Source of the DNA: Cinnamomum chago
Taxonomy: Eukaryota > Streptophyta > Magnoliopsida > Laurales > Lauraceae
Direction of reading: 5' to 3'
Assembly: GCA_038049695.1 (NCBI GenBank)
Contig: CP142453.1
Span: 16,000,001-16,064,000, forward strand
DNA: 64,000 bases
Below, one piece after another: positions 1-13,727 of this stretch. A program made the position numbers and the translations under genes. The notes below the pieces were generated by a model. It ran no database searches, had not been told where the DNA came from, and saw only the letters and a list, made by a program, of their open reading frames with translations. Numbering within the stretch: the stretch's first letter is position 1; every line of letters starts with the position of its first letter.

Positions 1-1375
1 GGCTTGAAATCATTGATATGATATGACTCACCCTATTATTTATTTATTTATTTCCAATAGAAATACAAAATGCAAAAATGCCTAATGTATCATGCCGGAG
101 AATGAGGCATTTATTTCTGGAATAAGTATCAGTGCAATATGGTCCATTTGCAAAGTCCCCAGTCCAATCCAAAAAATATATACAACTCTGGATTTATAGG
201 GCTTGCTTAAGGTCTCAGGGCCCGTTTTGTATCCTAACTCATTTTCCCTGCACTGAATGCATTTGTCAAACCAACACCTACGTACACTTTTATTTGTCTC
301 TAGTTGCTTTCCCTAGTTGCTTGTAGCAAACAACAACATAATACTCACAGCCATTACACTCTCGAGGGGGGCTCACATACAGATAATTTGGACCGTTCAA
401 TATGAATGTCATCTCCTCCGATAATATAATCTGGAGTGTACTGTTCCACCGTACAATTAAGAACTATGATAAAAATGTATTTAACACAGGTCAACGGCAA
501 TATTGGTCTGCACACCATCACGTTCTGTCATGGTAGTCAATTGGACGGTGAAACCCACACTTTTCTTTCCACTTTTGTAAATTCTAACTTAAAAGTCAAA
601 ACTCAGAAAATATTTCAGTGGAGGGGATAGTATTCATCCTGAAAATGGTTACCGGATCCAGACCCTGGGCTCTTGGACTGTGGACTTAATAATATCTTTC
701 TTTAGCCGACACGCAAACACGTGCCCGAAATACTGAGGATAAAAGTAGTATAAACTTTCCCAAACACGGCAAACAATTTCAAGGAAAGAAGTATACATCG
801 GTGGAAAATGGAATCCCCATTTTGGGGCATGATAATAACCACCGCGTATTCCCAGGCAGCCCCCATTTCCCACGTCCAACCAACCATCAAACCAAACTCT
901 CTCAACTTTCTCTTTATATATTTTCCTCGTCCAAACAATCAATCTCTTTTTTCTTCTTCTTCTTCTTCTTCTTTTTTTAGGCCAATTCAATTGACCAGAA
1001 TAATATAACCCAAGGAAGCGATTTGAAACCCTATCCATCACAACGACGAAAAATCTCGATCCAATTTCCAAGAAATCACATTCCTAACGCATTTTACCCG
1101 GTAGAAACAATACCAAACAAACACTCTAAAACCTTATTCTTCCCTACGACCTGTGATTTAGTCCTCGTAATCAGATTCCAAAACGCGTCTAACACTTTTT
1201 TTTTTTGTTTTTAAAAAACCTATTTCAGGTCTCCAGATCGAGGACAAGTAGCAGTGCACACATTCATCTCAGATTTTGATTTTGATTTAGGTTTCCAGAT
1301 AGAAGAATCCAATACCATCTTCCTTTCTCTATTGCGATCTCGAATTCGAATCGTATCAAATCGAATTGAATCTGA
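1..1375 (+). promoter_or_regulatory. Upstream region of the FMP32-like gene
   Basis: No protein-coding gene is visible here. The last ~500 bases hold a pyrimidine-rich stretch (TTC repeats near 950-980) and sequence free of upstream stops of consequence, consistent with a promoter and a TC-rich 5' leader of the gene starting at 1376. I see no unambiguous TATA box. The short open frames on both strands are low-complexity and look like chance. Confidence 0.3.
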
Positions 1376-4300
1376 ATGGCTCTTGCAGCGAGGAATCGAG
1401 TGATACGAGTAATGGGTTTGGGGACGGATTCGATGGTTTCTTGGAGTGCATCGAAAAGTAGCAATAATCAATATTCGACGACGATGTTAGATCGGGTGAT
1501 GGTGGTACCTGATTCTTCTTCCATGAGATTGTCTGGTTCGCTATTTCCGAGCTTACGATTTAGTAATAGGTCTGATTGCAGGCACTTTTCGCAGCTTGTG
1601 AAAAAGAATGGAAAGCGAGCTTTTCTCGTTGATACGTTGGCGCTGGTATTTGATTGCTTTTGCCTTTTTGGTTTGATTGTTTGTTGGAGTTTTGATGGTG
1701 GTTGTGGAGTTGGATTTTGTTGGGTGAGATTTGAGGGTTTTTTTTTTTTTTTTGTCTCAGGTTAGGAGATTGGAAAAGGAGGGGGTTCCTTCGAAACAAG
1801 CTGAGGCGATTACTGCTGCCATTATAGAAGTTTTGAATGATAGCTTGGAAAATGTAGCTCAATCGTTCGTTTCCAAAGCAGAAATGCAGAAAGTAAGCAT
1901 TATATCTTCTTTTTTTCTGATCAATCTTTTCACTGTTTTACCTATTGTCATTCTATTGATTCTTGTGAATTATGGGTCTGAATGATATGCAATGAGCTTT
2001 TGAGAACAAAATGAGGGTCATGGGAACTTATGTTAGTTATAAGGACATGTTGTGTATTGGTGGAATTCTGCGGATTTGAATGTTGGTGGTGCACTGCTGC
2101 TTAACACCCATTCCCCCAAAGGAAATTGTTTTACGCGGACTTGAGGGGAAAGATGCAGTCTTTTTCTCCTTTCTCATGGAAAAGTGTGGCCAAACAACGG
2201 AAAAGTGGCGAACATGGGGATTCGGATCCTTCGCCATGCCACCTAGGAACCTTGGTGTTGCACAACATGCTCTAATGGTTAAAAAGAGAGATTTTTGTCT
2301 TTTGTACAACAACCCAAGATACTCTCTCTCTCTCTCTCTCCAAAATTTCCCTGACTTTACACTTCTCCCTCTGTAGATGGAGATGGGTCAAGACTCCACT
2401 ATTGGCAAATTCAAATCTCATGTACAAAGCTCCCAGGTGATGCATTTCTCTTCATTACTCTTTTAGCAATACTTAGCTACACAAGATGTTGATAAGTTTG
2501 CCATGAATTATGATTTGAGGCTGATAAATGCCTCGCGGCTGAGAACAAGGATGGCCTCTTGATTTCTTGTGGTTAAATAAGAGATGGGATTTTTTTTTTC
2601 TTGTGTAGTGAATAGTTGAAGCTATCCTTGCAAGCTTTGTTGCTTTCTTCAAACTTTTGGTTAAATTATTAGTGCCGTGTATGCTTGTATGCTAGCTTTG
2701 CATATGTAGTAAGTGATATAATTAAACCTTTTGTCTGTCATTAAAAGCATTCCTTCTATCATTATGCAAGAGAGTTCATACTAGGAAAGGCATGTCACAA
2801 TCTACAAGTCCCAAGAAAGAAGGCATAATGTTGGCGAAAAGACTGAAACTTGGAATAATATAGATGATGCAAAATGCATTGAAATCGATCATGTCTTCCT
2901 TTAAAGAAGTGACGTCTCTCCTTGGTTGATCCACATAGGGGATGTCTTTCTTTTGTAGGTTGCTCCTTGTTAGTAGTTTTCTAGTTAGTGATTGTTAAAA
3001 CACACTCCAATGCTTTGCAGCTCACCATTTCCATTTGTTTCACCTGCTAAGCAAGCATTAATAACTATGATGCCCAGATACGGGACGGACACGCTATAGA
3101 CATGGCAGGGACACAAATTTTACATGGAAAAAGAGAAGTATCGGATCCGATACGTCACCCATTTTGAAGTATCTGTGCATCATAGATTAATAATTCACTG
3201 CATTGTGTTGTGTGATGATGTTAAACACCACTACTTGTACGCTTGAAAGGGGTTGTGCATACCATTGCATGCTCATCGCTTATCTTGAATTATCGATGGA
3301 ACCACTCAATTAAAATAATGGAATTCCGTTATACCTTTGAGTGGGGAATTCCATTATACTTTTTGGTAATTGGCAATTATGTACTTTCCAGTCCTATTTC
3401 TACTCTACTTTAAGGGCTAATTCTGTCACCTCACAACCTAACATATTGTTTCAAACTATTTTTATTCTTTTAGTGGACAGATCCTTTTTTTAGGGTAAAA
3501 TTCTTTGCAAACTTCTCAAATTTCTCCTTCTTCCTTCTTTTGGTTTAAGTTTACCTGGTATTGGAGCAAGAATTAGAAGAGAGACCTTGTCTTTTCTTCT
3601 GTCTTAAGTGCTATACAGTCGGTTGTGTTTCACTTGTTGAGACCATAAGATTGTCTGGGGCCCACCGTTCTAGAATGAAGATGCCGGATCTGATCTATCT
3701 ATCTAGAAGTAATTGTCTTGATGTTTTTATAGACTTCTCCAACACTTTTTAGTGGTCGAGGGACATTTTTCCCTCTTCACCATTTGGTCAAACATCCAAT
3801 CTATATTCTTCGGAACCATTGATATTCTTTGAAATTTGGAGTCCATGCGTGGATTGTGGAACTTTGGTATAAGGTGTGAATGTTTTTCTTTTACACGGAC
3901 CTATTCACCAAAAACATCCCACCTGATCAGTGTTTTTTATGACTTAAATTAGTGGCCATAATGGATGCCTGGACTCAGTATTAATTTCTCTAATCTACAC
4001 TGTCACTGAGTTTTTTTGGCTGAAAATTAATTTTGCCAAGGGATTTGAACAGCTTTGTCTGTGTTTGGATGTGTTGGATCAACATCGGGCTCTTTTTCTT
4101 TTTTTTTTTCTTCTTAACAGTAACTGATTTTATTAAAAACAAGAAGGACAATGCAGAGGAGAAGCCTGATAAGGGCTCCGTCAACAGTGAACATACCCAG
4201 GGGATACAAGCCCTGACGACAATAGGAGATCAAAACGACCTATAAACCTGAAGGCGGCTTCAACCAGATTTTTGACTCTGTACTCTATGTTTTTCTAATT

Positions 4301-7300
4301 GAAGGCCACAAGATCAGCTTCTCTGAGCGTTTGAGAAGAGGGAAACTGCCTTCCTTGTAGTAGGTTGTTTAGCTCCTTCAATATTTGAAACCACCTCCAT
4401 GGCACCTCTTTCGTTTTCAAGGCAGAAGCAGAGTCCCGCTTAACCACCAAGGGAAAGAGACAATCAGCAATCACCACTTTTACCCCAGCTAATAAGGCCA
4501 ACAGACTATGGAAATGAGAGCTGAGGATCACCCATAGAGTTCCTTATGGGATCACCTATTTTTGCCGTTCTAGATTGCTTCTGGCAGATGCGTCGAAATT
4601 TAAATAATGCTGTCCTTATTTAGGGGACAACCTAAGGAAATCAGTAGGCCTTCTAGTAATATCGTCTTTATGACCTCCACCCAGTTTTGGTTATTCTCTT
4701 TGGTTGAGATTCCCTAGAAGTGCTTTGTAACTAGATCCCAAGAAATCACTCTCCAACTGACATTTATTATTAGATCCTTCAGCGAGTTAGACATGATGAA
4801 CAACGCTTGCTATTCCTTTCTTTCAATGAAGACCATAAGGCAGCCTCAAAGGACGACAACCATAGAGATCTGCACTGTTCTGATGGTAATGAAACCTCCT
4901 TTCTGTATAATGCACCCCTAAAATCTTGGCCAAGTCAAGATGCATGGAACCCATAGAAAGTAGTGCACCAAACCATTCTAGCCATACTGCAGTTAAGACG
5001 AAGATGGTTTACGGTCTCCTCATTTCTCAAGCATATAGGGCAACCGTTGACAGTGATTCTCTCGTGCACAAGCACAATGGAGCTAGCCATCCCAAAACTA
5101 CTGGTTTTTGTAGGTGCCTCACTTCCTATTGCTCTTAGGAAAAAGGATCCGTACTGTGGACCCTTTGAGGAGGAGAGGGATGACGATAGTGAATGGATGC
5201 CCGATGTGCTTGAAGGACGAAGAATCCGTGGACCATCTCTTGCTAAATTGTAAATCAGCTCAAACTATATGGATGACTATAATAGGAGGGTTTGGTTGCT
5301 GTTGGGCTCTTCCTCATTCTCTCCAAGCTCGGAAGGTTCCAATTGGGGACCCTAGAGGCAAAGTGATGTGGCGGCTGTCTTTCCTAGCAGTGATCTGGAT
5401 GATTTGGAAGGAAAGAAACTCAAGATGTTTGAAGGAATTGCAGTTAGTGAAAGCAGACTGATGGAGAAATCGAAGTTTTTGGTAGCTTTTTGGGTGTCTA
5501 TTCTCTCTTCTTTTAAGGGTTACTCATTAGATCAAATTGTGTATCATTGGAAAGAGGTGGCCTTTTTCTATGACAGCGCCTTAGTTTGTCCTGTTTTGTT
5601 TTCTTCTGCTTTCAGTACTTCCCTCTTCTACTGTTTGCTCCTTTTAATGAAAGTAACCATTCAAAAAAAAAGTTGCTGATGCTGTTGAGCTCTCGACTGT
5701 GGAAGGATAAACAAATATAAAAGAATTTCACCTCAAACGTCCCAGGAATTGATGCGTTCCAGACTCTGTAGACTTCCAAATAATGGCTTGTAAAGGCTCC
5801 TTAACACCTGCTATGGTTGTGTAAACTGATCTGTCTCCTCGTCCATCAAATTTGTTCGGAACCTTGAGTTCCATATCATGTCAAAACCATAGCCTTCCCT
5901 AAAGTTTACTTCTCTAGCCTCTGGAGATTGAGCAGCCCGAAACAATGCATGAAACCAGGTAACTGGGATCTCTTCCCCCACCCACTTATCCTTCCAAGAG
6001 CATTCTATCACCTATACCTAGTCTTAATCTAATGTTTAGAAGATGGGCTTCTCTGACCTTCATTTTCTCCTGAGAGACGGTTGAATTTGACACCCTCATC
6101 TAGTTTATACTAGGCAAATATGACCCGATTCCAAGGACTAGGTAAGTCACTAAATGTCACAGCCACTTTGGCCTAGCAAAGCTTGAATTCTTTGAAGATC
6201 TGATGCCCCAACCATCCTGCTCTCAAGCTTTGCAAACCTCTAAATGGACCAGATTGTTTTTCTTCTTTTTCCTCCATCCCTTGCCATAGGAACTCCTTTT
6301 GTCCTTTCTAACTTCTCGATGGGCACCTGAAAAGGTGAAGTCCTCCCACCTTCATAAAAGGTCGGCTACTTGCGCAACTTAGATGGGCTCCTATATTTCT
6401 TTCTTTCATTTCGTTTTCTTTCACCGTAACAGGGATCAGGATTCATTTAATTGACTCGTAGATATGCATATTACATTGTTAATTCAGTAGAATGAATTAT
6501 ATTTATATGCCATTTTCTCTTTTTAATGTTTTTGATATTTTCCTGAGTTTATGCATATTTTTTACTTTTTAAAAAAAACTATTTTCTGAAAGCAACTCTG
6601 AAGTTAAACACTGGAGCAGCTGAAACTTCTCAGGTTGGAGTCAAATCGAAATGCAGTTGAAAACGAAATTAATGACTATGCTTGATACTTGCCAATCCAT
6701 CACTAGATGGTGTGGTTTAAGGATACTCTCTAATCTCCTTAAAAATGTAAAAAAAAAAAAAAAAAAAAGGTTTGAGTATCAAACTCTTCCTCAGACACTA
6801 GATATCAAGTCATGCATCGTCTGTACTAGGAAATTCTGTGGCTCAGAGGTCTTTTTACTAAGTTGAATTATTTGACTCACTATTCAACTTCTTACTTTTA
6901 GTTTCCCGTCCCCTAGTTTCCAACAAAACCAATGCCAAGCTTTAAGCTTTTGACTGTGTTTTAGAGTATTCTTTTTCTAAAGAAAACTGACCATTTACGT
7001 GTATCCGCTGAGAAACTGATGGTTTCATCGTATCAAGGGCTGACTCTGTCTAGACACACCAGGACTCCATCCAGTTGCATGCAACTATGCCAAGTCCAAC
7101 TTCGTAGAGACCGAATTTATGGGACTCTTGATGTTTTTAAATCTCTGAACCAGCCATCGCCCTATTTCTCTAACCAAGAATGTCCAACCCTCTCCTTTAC
7201 TAGGTTACTACTAGGAAAATGCTAAATACGCCCTTTAGAAGATTGTGCTTTCCCAATACAGTATTTACCTTAAAAGAAATAATATAAAGAGGACTATCTA

Positions 7301-8900
7301 ACGGCTTAAAGATGTAAAATGATTCAGCTGTTCTTTTCTCATGTTTAGTTGTCTATAAAGCCATTTTCTTGCATGTATAATTGTATATAATGCACTCATC
7401 CAGGGATTTTATTTTGGGGATCCTTACAAGAGTGTGACATTTTGTTCTTGGTTCTACTTTTTTTTTGGTTTGGTGGTGGTAGTAGGCATAAAGTCTCTAT
7501 CAGAAGATTTACTTTGTAGTGCCTATCATTTTAACAGTGTTTGTACAATGTGGATGTAGGAAAACCATTTTTCCTTGTTGCAGCGCGAAACTGAAAAACT
7601 CCGTACTGATATAGAAAAGATGCGTAGTGAATTGAGGTCAGTATGTTTTAATCGACCTCTTTTTTTATTTTTTCCTTATTGGCATCTTGGGGTCCACTTT
7701 GGTCCACCTATCAAGGTAATGTGAAGGTCTTAGATTAAGGTTCCCCCAATACCATCCTGACTGGGAATGAAAATAAAAAATTCTGATCAAGGGCAAATTC
7801 GAACTATTGTCAGTTTGCAGGATGTAGGTGAGTGTGAGAGATCAATTTTCACCTATAAGCTTCTTGTGGAGCCACATTTGGCCTGTCACCCTTGCCCCCC
7901 AATTATTGCCAAGTGTGTTCTGATTGTAATTGAAGTTGGACTCACCCTTGGATTGATATCTGTTCTTTTAAGATATCTTGAATCCTGAAAGCCGCCATAA
8001 GATCTTCAATCACCTGTTTCTCCTTGATTGTCTGGCATCCATTGTGGGCCCCAAGCGTGTGCTCAGGAATTCCACACGATGTGTTTTTCAGGAGATATTT
8101 CCCGTATATGCATGCACACACATTATATGGAATAGATTAAAATGTTACTCCAAAGCAAATCGTAAAAGCTTCAGTTATTTATTTATTTGACAGATATGAG
8201 ATTGACAAAGTTACCGCAGGACAGCGCTTGGATCTTAATCTTGAAAAAGGGTAAGGAAAACTTCTATAAATGCCCCCGTGCGTGTGACCAGGGTTGGATC
8301 CCTGCTCCAATAGAAAGACTTCTGGTAGGGACAACAAGATGAAAGGGGGAAAAATCTATTCTCTGAATTCAATTTAATGAAGCTCATTTCTGTAGCAAGT
8401 AGCTGTGTTTTCCCTTCTCACCATTGTAGGAGTTATAAAAAATCCTTTCTAAAATTTTACCTAAATTTTCATGGAGTAAGATTTTCCAAAAAATTCAGGA
8501 GAAAACTTTCCCTCCCAAAATGGCGAGGAGCCGCAAACACAGCCTTTAGCCATGCATGTATAATATGATTTCATCTATTCTTTTTATTTGAACTGTTGAA
8601 TGCAGACGAATACGTGATGAACTAGCCAATCAGAGTGCAGAAACCTCCAGCCTAACCAACAAGCTGGATAGGGTGAGTCTTATCATTCATGAAAAATGAT
8701 TGTGACATGCATTCAGATCTGTCATATTTAATTTGGGTACTGGATCCTATCTGCAGGAAATCCATGCACTGAGAGCACATCTGGAAGCGGCAAAGTATGA
8801 CGTGATAAAGTACTGTATAGGTACCCTCGTCTCCATTTCTGCAGTTGGTCTTGCTATAATCCGCCTCCTTCCATCCCCTGGTTTCCAAGGACAGAGGTGA
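1376..8900 (+). CDS. FMP32: FMP32/CCDC90-type (DUF1640) mitochondrial coiled-coil protein
   Basis: Seven exons join into a 268-residue protein: 1376-1645, 1761-1892, 2377-2436, 7560-7636, 8194-8250, 8606-8672, 8757-8900. All introns are GT-AG and phases fit. The first ~90 residues are Ser/Arg-rich with few acids, as in a mitochondrial presequence. Residues ~85-235 form the conserved CCDC90/MCUR1-like region (LEKEGVPSKQAEAIT, then coiled coil with RETEKLRTDIEKM and YEIDKVTAGQRLDLNLEKG). A single membrane segment lies at ~241-259 (IGTLVSISAVGLAII), followed by a short tail. Known family members are inner-membrane proteins; yeast FMP32 is linked to cytochrome oxidase and animal MCUR1 to the calcium uniporter. 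The plant role is not settled. The start is the first ATG giving a presequence. Intron 3 is 5.1 kb and carries nested LINE remnants; the duplication breakpoint (3909) is also in it. This is the only complete copy in the window. Confidence 0.88.
2322..2341. repeat. (CT)n microsatellite in intron 2
   Basis: A run of CT dinucleotides lies just upstream of the exon 3 acceptor at 2377. It forms part of an extended polypyrimidine tract. Confidence 0.8.
4090..6320 (-). mobile_element. L1-type LINE remnant, antisense in FMP32 intron 3 (unit A)
   Basis: Read on the minus strand this is a decayed non-LTR retrotransposon 3' part. Near 6011-5811 it encodes the tract typical of plant L1 ORF2 between RT and the C-terminal zinc finger (WKDKWVGEEIP, then FRAAQSPEA, then RFRTNLMDEE). 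Near 5065-4960 it encodes a zf-RVT finger (NGCPICLRNEE, then NHLRLNC). The 3' end runs into a poly(A), seen as poly(T) at ~4091-4119. The 5' limit is uncertain. The body is interrupted by the sense LINE at 5108-5671. Stops and frameshifts make it inactive. The same structure is in unit B. Confidence 0.75.
5108..5671 (+). mobile_element. 5'-truncated L1-type LINE, nested (unit A)
   Basis: The plus strand encodes an L1 ORF2 C-terminus: a zf-RVT finger (NGCPMCLKDEE, then DHLLLNC) at ~5195-5260, followed by MWRLSFLAVIWMIWKERN and a hydrophobic C-terminal tail, then TTAATGAAAG and a poly(A) ending at 5671. It is inserted within, and opposite to, the antisense LINE. A one-base loss near 5431 relative to unit B shifts the frame after KERNSRC. 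I could not fix a target-site duplication. The 5' limit is approximate. Confidence 0.72.
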
Positions 8901-9404
8901 GGGGTCCTATGAGATGAAAATCTCATGCTGTTGCAGAATGGAGATTCTTTTGTGCAGATTGATAGCCCATGATGGATGCCAACATGTTTTGGATGATATG
9001 TAAAAAGAAACATTGTCACTTCAGTAGTGGGAAGTGATGACTCATTGATTTTAGTATTTTTCATTTTTTTCCTGACTAATATTTGATAGAAATGTAAAGG
9101 TATCTACTTGCACTGGGGATGCTTATTGCTTTGATGAATATTTCCAAGTGCCTAAACTTTCTGTTGTAATAGCCACACCTGCTGACGCATTTCTTCTAAT
9201 AATTTTCAATTGTTCACTCCCATATGTTTCTTCTTCTTCTTCTTCTTCCTCTGTGAGTTGCCTCAAGTGATCTTTCTGAAGGATGTGGACAATTATTACA
9301 AATACAGATTATGTAATGTTATCAACTTGGGTATTCACATAATCCATCTTCTACAGTCTCATTTTCAAATGAAATTCCCAAAGTATATTCTCCCACCAGA
9401 AGGA

Positions 9405-9815
9405 ATATCTCCTGTTTGGGTGGGTAGGGTCAAGTACTGCTGAACCCAAGTCCATCCAAATTGTATGTAGGTGAACATAAACCTGAACCTGACCCGGATG
9501 AGAGCCAAGCATGCTTGACTGACTCAATATATGGTGGCAGTGTATTTTACTATATTATATAATATGTATTTATCTGTAGGGTAGTTGGGTGCCTTGGTCA
9601 AATCTGGAAAAACTAGAGTCCAATCCCAAACCCGACCTGGATTCCATGTGGGTTTCAAAATCAGCCCCAAGCATAACCTGACCCTGAACAAGTCCACCTC
9701 AAATCTCAGGTATGAGCCTGACACGAACCTGATCCAACACAACGTAGATTTCTCTCGGTTTTGGGCCTTTGGGGATTGGGTTTGGTCTGACCCAAGTTGC
9801 ACCCTTAACTAGATG
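9405..9815. repeat. Degenerate hAT-like remnant
   Basis: The stretch is rich in GACCC/GGGTT motifs and its right side reads, in reverse, TAAGGGTGCAACTTGGGTC. That style of terminus is common in plant hAT MITEs. A matching left terminus and an 8-bp target duplication were not found, so the family is tentative. In unit B the same sequence (from ~31275) is split by the 143-bp hairpin MITE. Confidence 0.3.
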
Positions 9816-10902
9816 GCGAAAATGTGGAGATACAGGGAAGTGTGTGTGGACTGTGGAGAAAGTACTAGTTTTACTTTTAGATGCAAAGTCTTTACAGGAA
9901 AGTGGATATATATTAAGCGAGTGATCCCATTACCCCTCCTTACAGTTTGTTCAAATGATACTATCCGTTTGTCACCAATCTCTCAAATGGACAATTAAAC
10001 CAAATTCATCTTCCAATTTTATTTTTGAGAATCAAGGTTTTCGCAATAAACAGATATGAGTTTTGAAGCAGTAGTGATAACAATTCTGATTATTTCACTG
10101 CTGATTAGATGATCAGAATAGCTGGTCAGAACAACCACTTCTTTCCTTTTAGCTCTGGAGCATTGGTCCTTGTCCTGCATCTTTCGCGCCAGGCCCACAC
10201 ATTCGCAGACTCATCTTGTACGACCATTTGTAATATGATGGATGATGCTTCATTGTGCCCCTACCATCAACTCAATCGGCGGTGACACCATTTTGGTCCA
10301 GTTTCTGAATATCTTGGCCTGTAACAAAACAAATACATGGCACATCTCGATGGAGTTGATGGGCCTATGTAAATGTAAGGTTTTTGCTTAAGCCCAGCCC
10401 ATTCATGTTTCGGCCTGAATGAATTTCATACTGACCTGGTTATAGAAATGGAGTTGTAGGATGGGACCATACCTGTAAGTTTCCAGGTCAAAACCCTTTA
10501 GGTATTTAAATGGGGTGTAATCTTTTGTCTTTTGGTTTTGTTCTTTTATTGAATCTTCCCTTTTAACTTTTACCAAAAGAAAAAAAAAAAAAAAACATGG
10601 GAGTCTGACATTTTCTAGAGAAAGGAAAGATACAGAAAAAGGCACGCTGGAGAGGAGCTAGATAGGGCCATCAAAGGGCCAGAATTGGGCGAGTTATAGG
10701 GCCCGTAATCAGAATTGGGCCAAAATAAGCCCATCAAATATAAGGTTTTAACTTCTTTTTTTTTTTTTTAATTTGAAGCTTGTTAGCATGCATGGCTCAG
10801 ATCACATAATTTAAAGCCTGTTAAATTAATAGATTAAAATACTTTTGTACTTGTTATCATATTATCATTACATAAACTAACTAAACAAAGTTGCTATTCT
10901 AG

Positions 10903-11029
10903 GGTGTCAAAGGGTGTTGTTGTGGATAGCAACACCCGTGCACCCTCCAGGGATCTATCCCCGGAGGGACAAGTCTCCTTACATGTTCCTGGCCATTGGG
11001 CCACCTCAGCAAAAAAAAAAAAAAAACAA
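10903..11029 (+). mobile_element. SINE-like retroposon with 7-bp target duplication (unit A)
   Basis: A ~127-base insert ends in a poly(A)-rich tail and is flanked by ATTCTAG at 10896-10902 and 11030-11036. The body (GGTGTCAAAGGG to CCACCTCAGC) has a weak B-box-like string but no clear A box, so it may be a 5'-truncated SINE. It is present at the matching place in unit B, so it predates the duplication. Confidence 0.55.
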
Positions 11030-11290
11030 ATTCTAGATTCTTATTGCTGAACAAATTAACCTTAACATTTAATGATCATATTACTTAGTATCTTTAGCAT
11101 CATCACGGCTCCCTAGTTAGTTGATGATCCAAAAATGATATTAGTTTGATCTTGGCGATTTAAGTATTAGCTATCAAATGCATGGTTCATGCCGCATGCT
11201 AAAATTATCTTTGGTCCATGTGTCATGGTTAGACACACACTTTAATTTCAATAATATAGTAGAAATAATTAACCATAAGGCCTACGCTTA

Positions 11291-11314
11291 ATATATATAT
11301 ATATATATATATAT
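11291..11314. repeat. (AT)n microsatellite
   Basis: A 24-base alternating AT run. The unit B counterpart near 33301 is shorter. Confidence 0.8.
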
Positions 11315-13727
11315 TTGTGAAGGCTAGTTATGTGCTTATCAACATTTAGGCTAGCAGAACTGGGATGGGCCTAATTTTAATGCCCAATCATAAACATGAT
11401 GGACAAAAAAAACATATTTTGCCCTGGCCCAAGCCCAAGCCTGGCCCATTGACACCCTTAGAGCAAGGGTTGCTGGCTTGCCTCTATTGAGTTTTAAATG
11501 GGATTTTTGTTTTCAGTTTTGGATATTTGTATGTTTCTTGCATCTACTGGGGAAAGACAATCTATTCAATCCACACCTTTCATCTCCTTCCTCATTTGAC
11601 ATCCACCGCGTCAAATTTAATTATTTTTGGCTAATGAGGGTATCGTATGGCATTTGACTCCACTGAACTAATTTTTCTAACGCACACATGATCTTACAAC
11701 ACATGCACCAGGAAAACCTGTTGAGAGGCATCAAACACAACCACATGGTGAGCAAAGCCACTCCTTATGCCAAGGAACCAACAACCACATTAAACTTTGA
11801 GCATTGTGGAAGTTGGAATCCACACGCTCAAAAGAACCTGCTTTTATTAGATTTCTACTACTCGAAGAAACTTTGCTTAAAATTAGAGCTTTGAGCTTTC
11901 AAAGTTCCATGAGAAGGTGAGGGGACAGTACATCCCTGATCGTGATACATGCATGATTTTATGGTCCTCCACTTTGTGCACCGTACAATGGCCTGAAGTG
12001 AGCCATCCATCCTAACTACTATCCAAAATAGAGAAAAAAAAAAGAAGCTACTGCCTGCATAGTACATTACCTTCATAATCACTGGGATTTTGTTTTTTTT
12101 TTCAGCCATTGGTGGATTTGACGTCTATCTGCTCAATTTCATTTTCTCCCCACCCACTAAAAATAGTTGACATCCCCTCCCTTCGGGGCCACCAATGCCC
12201 CCAACCACACAGCTCTAATGTGTCCAAACTCCAATCCCATCATTCCATCATTGGTACTTTTTGTTTTTTTTTTGGCCTCGGATAAGGGAAGGGGACCGAG
12301 TGCCTTCAGTATTTAAATTTAAATTAAGAAAACTGGTACTTTTTTTAATCTTTCTTTTATTTGTATTCCTCTCAGCTTTTAAGGCCTTGTATTAGGGTTC
12401 ACCAAATGCATGCCAATCAAAGGAATATGGTAGGATATAGAAAGATATGGACCTAAATTTAAAATGGGCCATGTATTATATGAACTCATAATCGTAATCA
12501 TCTATTTAAAAGCTTCAAAGCTTCACATGTATATATGGGCTTAAGATAAGAGTGTGCACATATTCTATGTGCCTTTTGATGTACTTTAAGTTGTAAGTTA
12601 CAATAGTGAGTAGTTCTACTCTGTATGTCAACCCTCCAATCTTTTAATTTGTGTTTGAGTAAGATAAAGAAAGATGCTTGATAGGAACGCATGTCTTGTT
12701 TGATAACATCATTATCATATTGTAACTAATGAAGTTACTATTGCACAAGCTATCTGTTTTTACAAGGCAATTAGTCATTTAAAATTGATTAATTTGCTTG
12801 ATACGAAAGGAAAATGCTTAGTGTTTGAACCTTTGTTGAATCTATGTCTAACTTGGTTTACACGTTAATTAGGGTTTATGTATTTGAAAGACACTCATCC
12901 AATGGCAAAACCGTGGAGATTTTTTTGGAGGGTGCCATTACAAAAAAAACAACTTTTTGAGTGACCAAGTTACACTATAAAGAATCTCAAAAGCTTTTGC
13001 GTATATGACTGCACCCTTGTTTTTGCACCTGTCTTAGTTGCTGGTCATTAACAGCTGTTTTGTTCTTTATCAATCAATTCATTAGTTAGGTTGGAAACCA
13101 TTTTGCTTATTGGTGCAAAAAAAATAAAAAATAAAAAAACCTTTGGAAATTTAACTAGTGCAAGACCCTCTGTCTTTGTTGAAATTCCATAAAACACCTT
13201 CGACGCTTGGCCAATCTATTTCGACGGCTTTTAAGAAAATTCCTGCCTGTATATTATATAAAGCCAAAACATTCTTATTTTTTCTAAAAATGAAAAATCT
13301 TTATTGAAAAAAATCTATCTGTATTAACTATTTCAATTAACACATGTACCATGTATTTTCAAAATTGCTATTTGACAAAAATCATTTTTTCAATTATAGA
13401 AAACATAGATCCCCAATAGAGAAATTTGACCTTCGATCAAGTAGGTCTTCAGAAATCTCAACAAAAAAGGTAGTTTTTCCCTTTCTTTCTTATTTCTTCT
13501 TTAACACTTATCAATTTCTTAGAGAGTCTTAAAAAATAAACAAAAACTACATGCCAAAAGCTCTGATTTAAATAAAGGTTCTGGTGATGGTTTGTGGTGT
13601 TCTTCTTTTTATCATGTGATGGTCCTATGACAATGATAGTTGTTTTCTTTGCCTTTCATGCCCACACATATGGTGGAACAACTTCACCTTCCTCTCTGTT
13701 TTTTATTGTCGCCCTTAGACTTGAGTA

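Noticed and set aside
649..1071. 140-codon minus-strand frame upstream of FMP32
   Set aside because: Contains a poly-Arg/Lys stretch made by a TTC microsatellite and no recognisable domain.
4090..5671. Single LINE with 5' inversion (twin priming)
   Set aside because: Both orientations contain their own zf-RVT finger and their own poly(A), so two insertions are needed.
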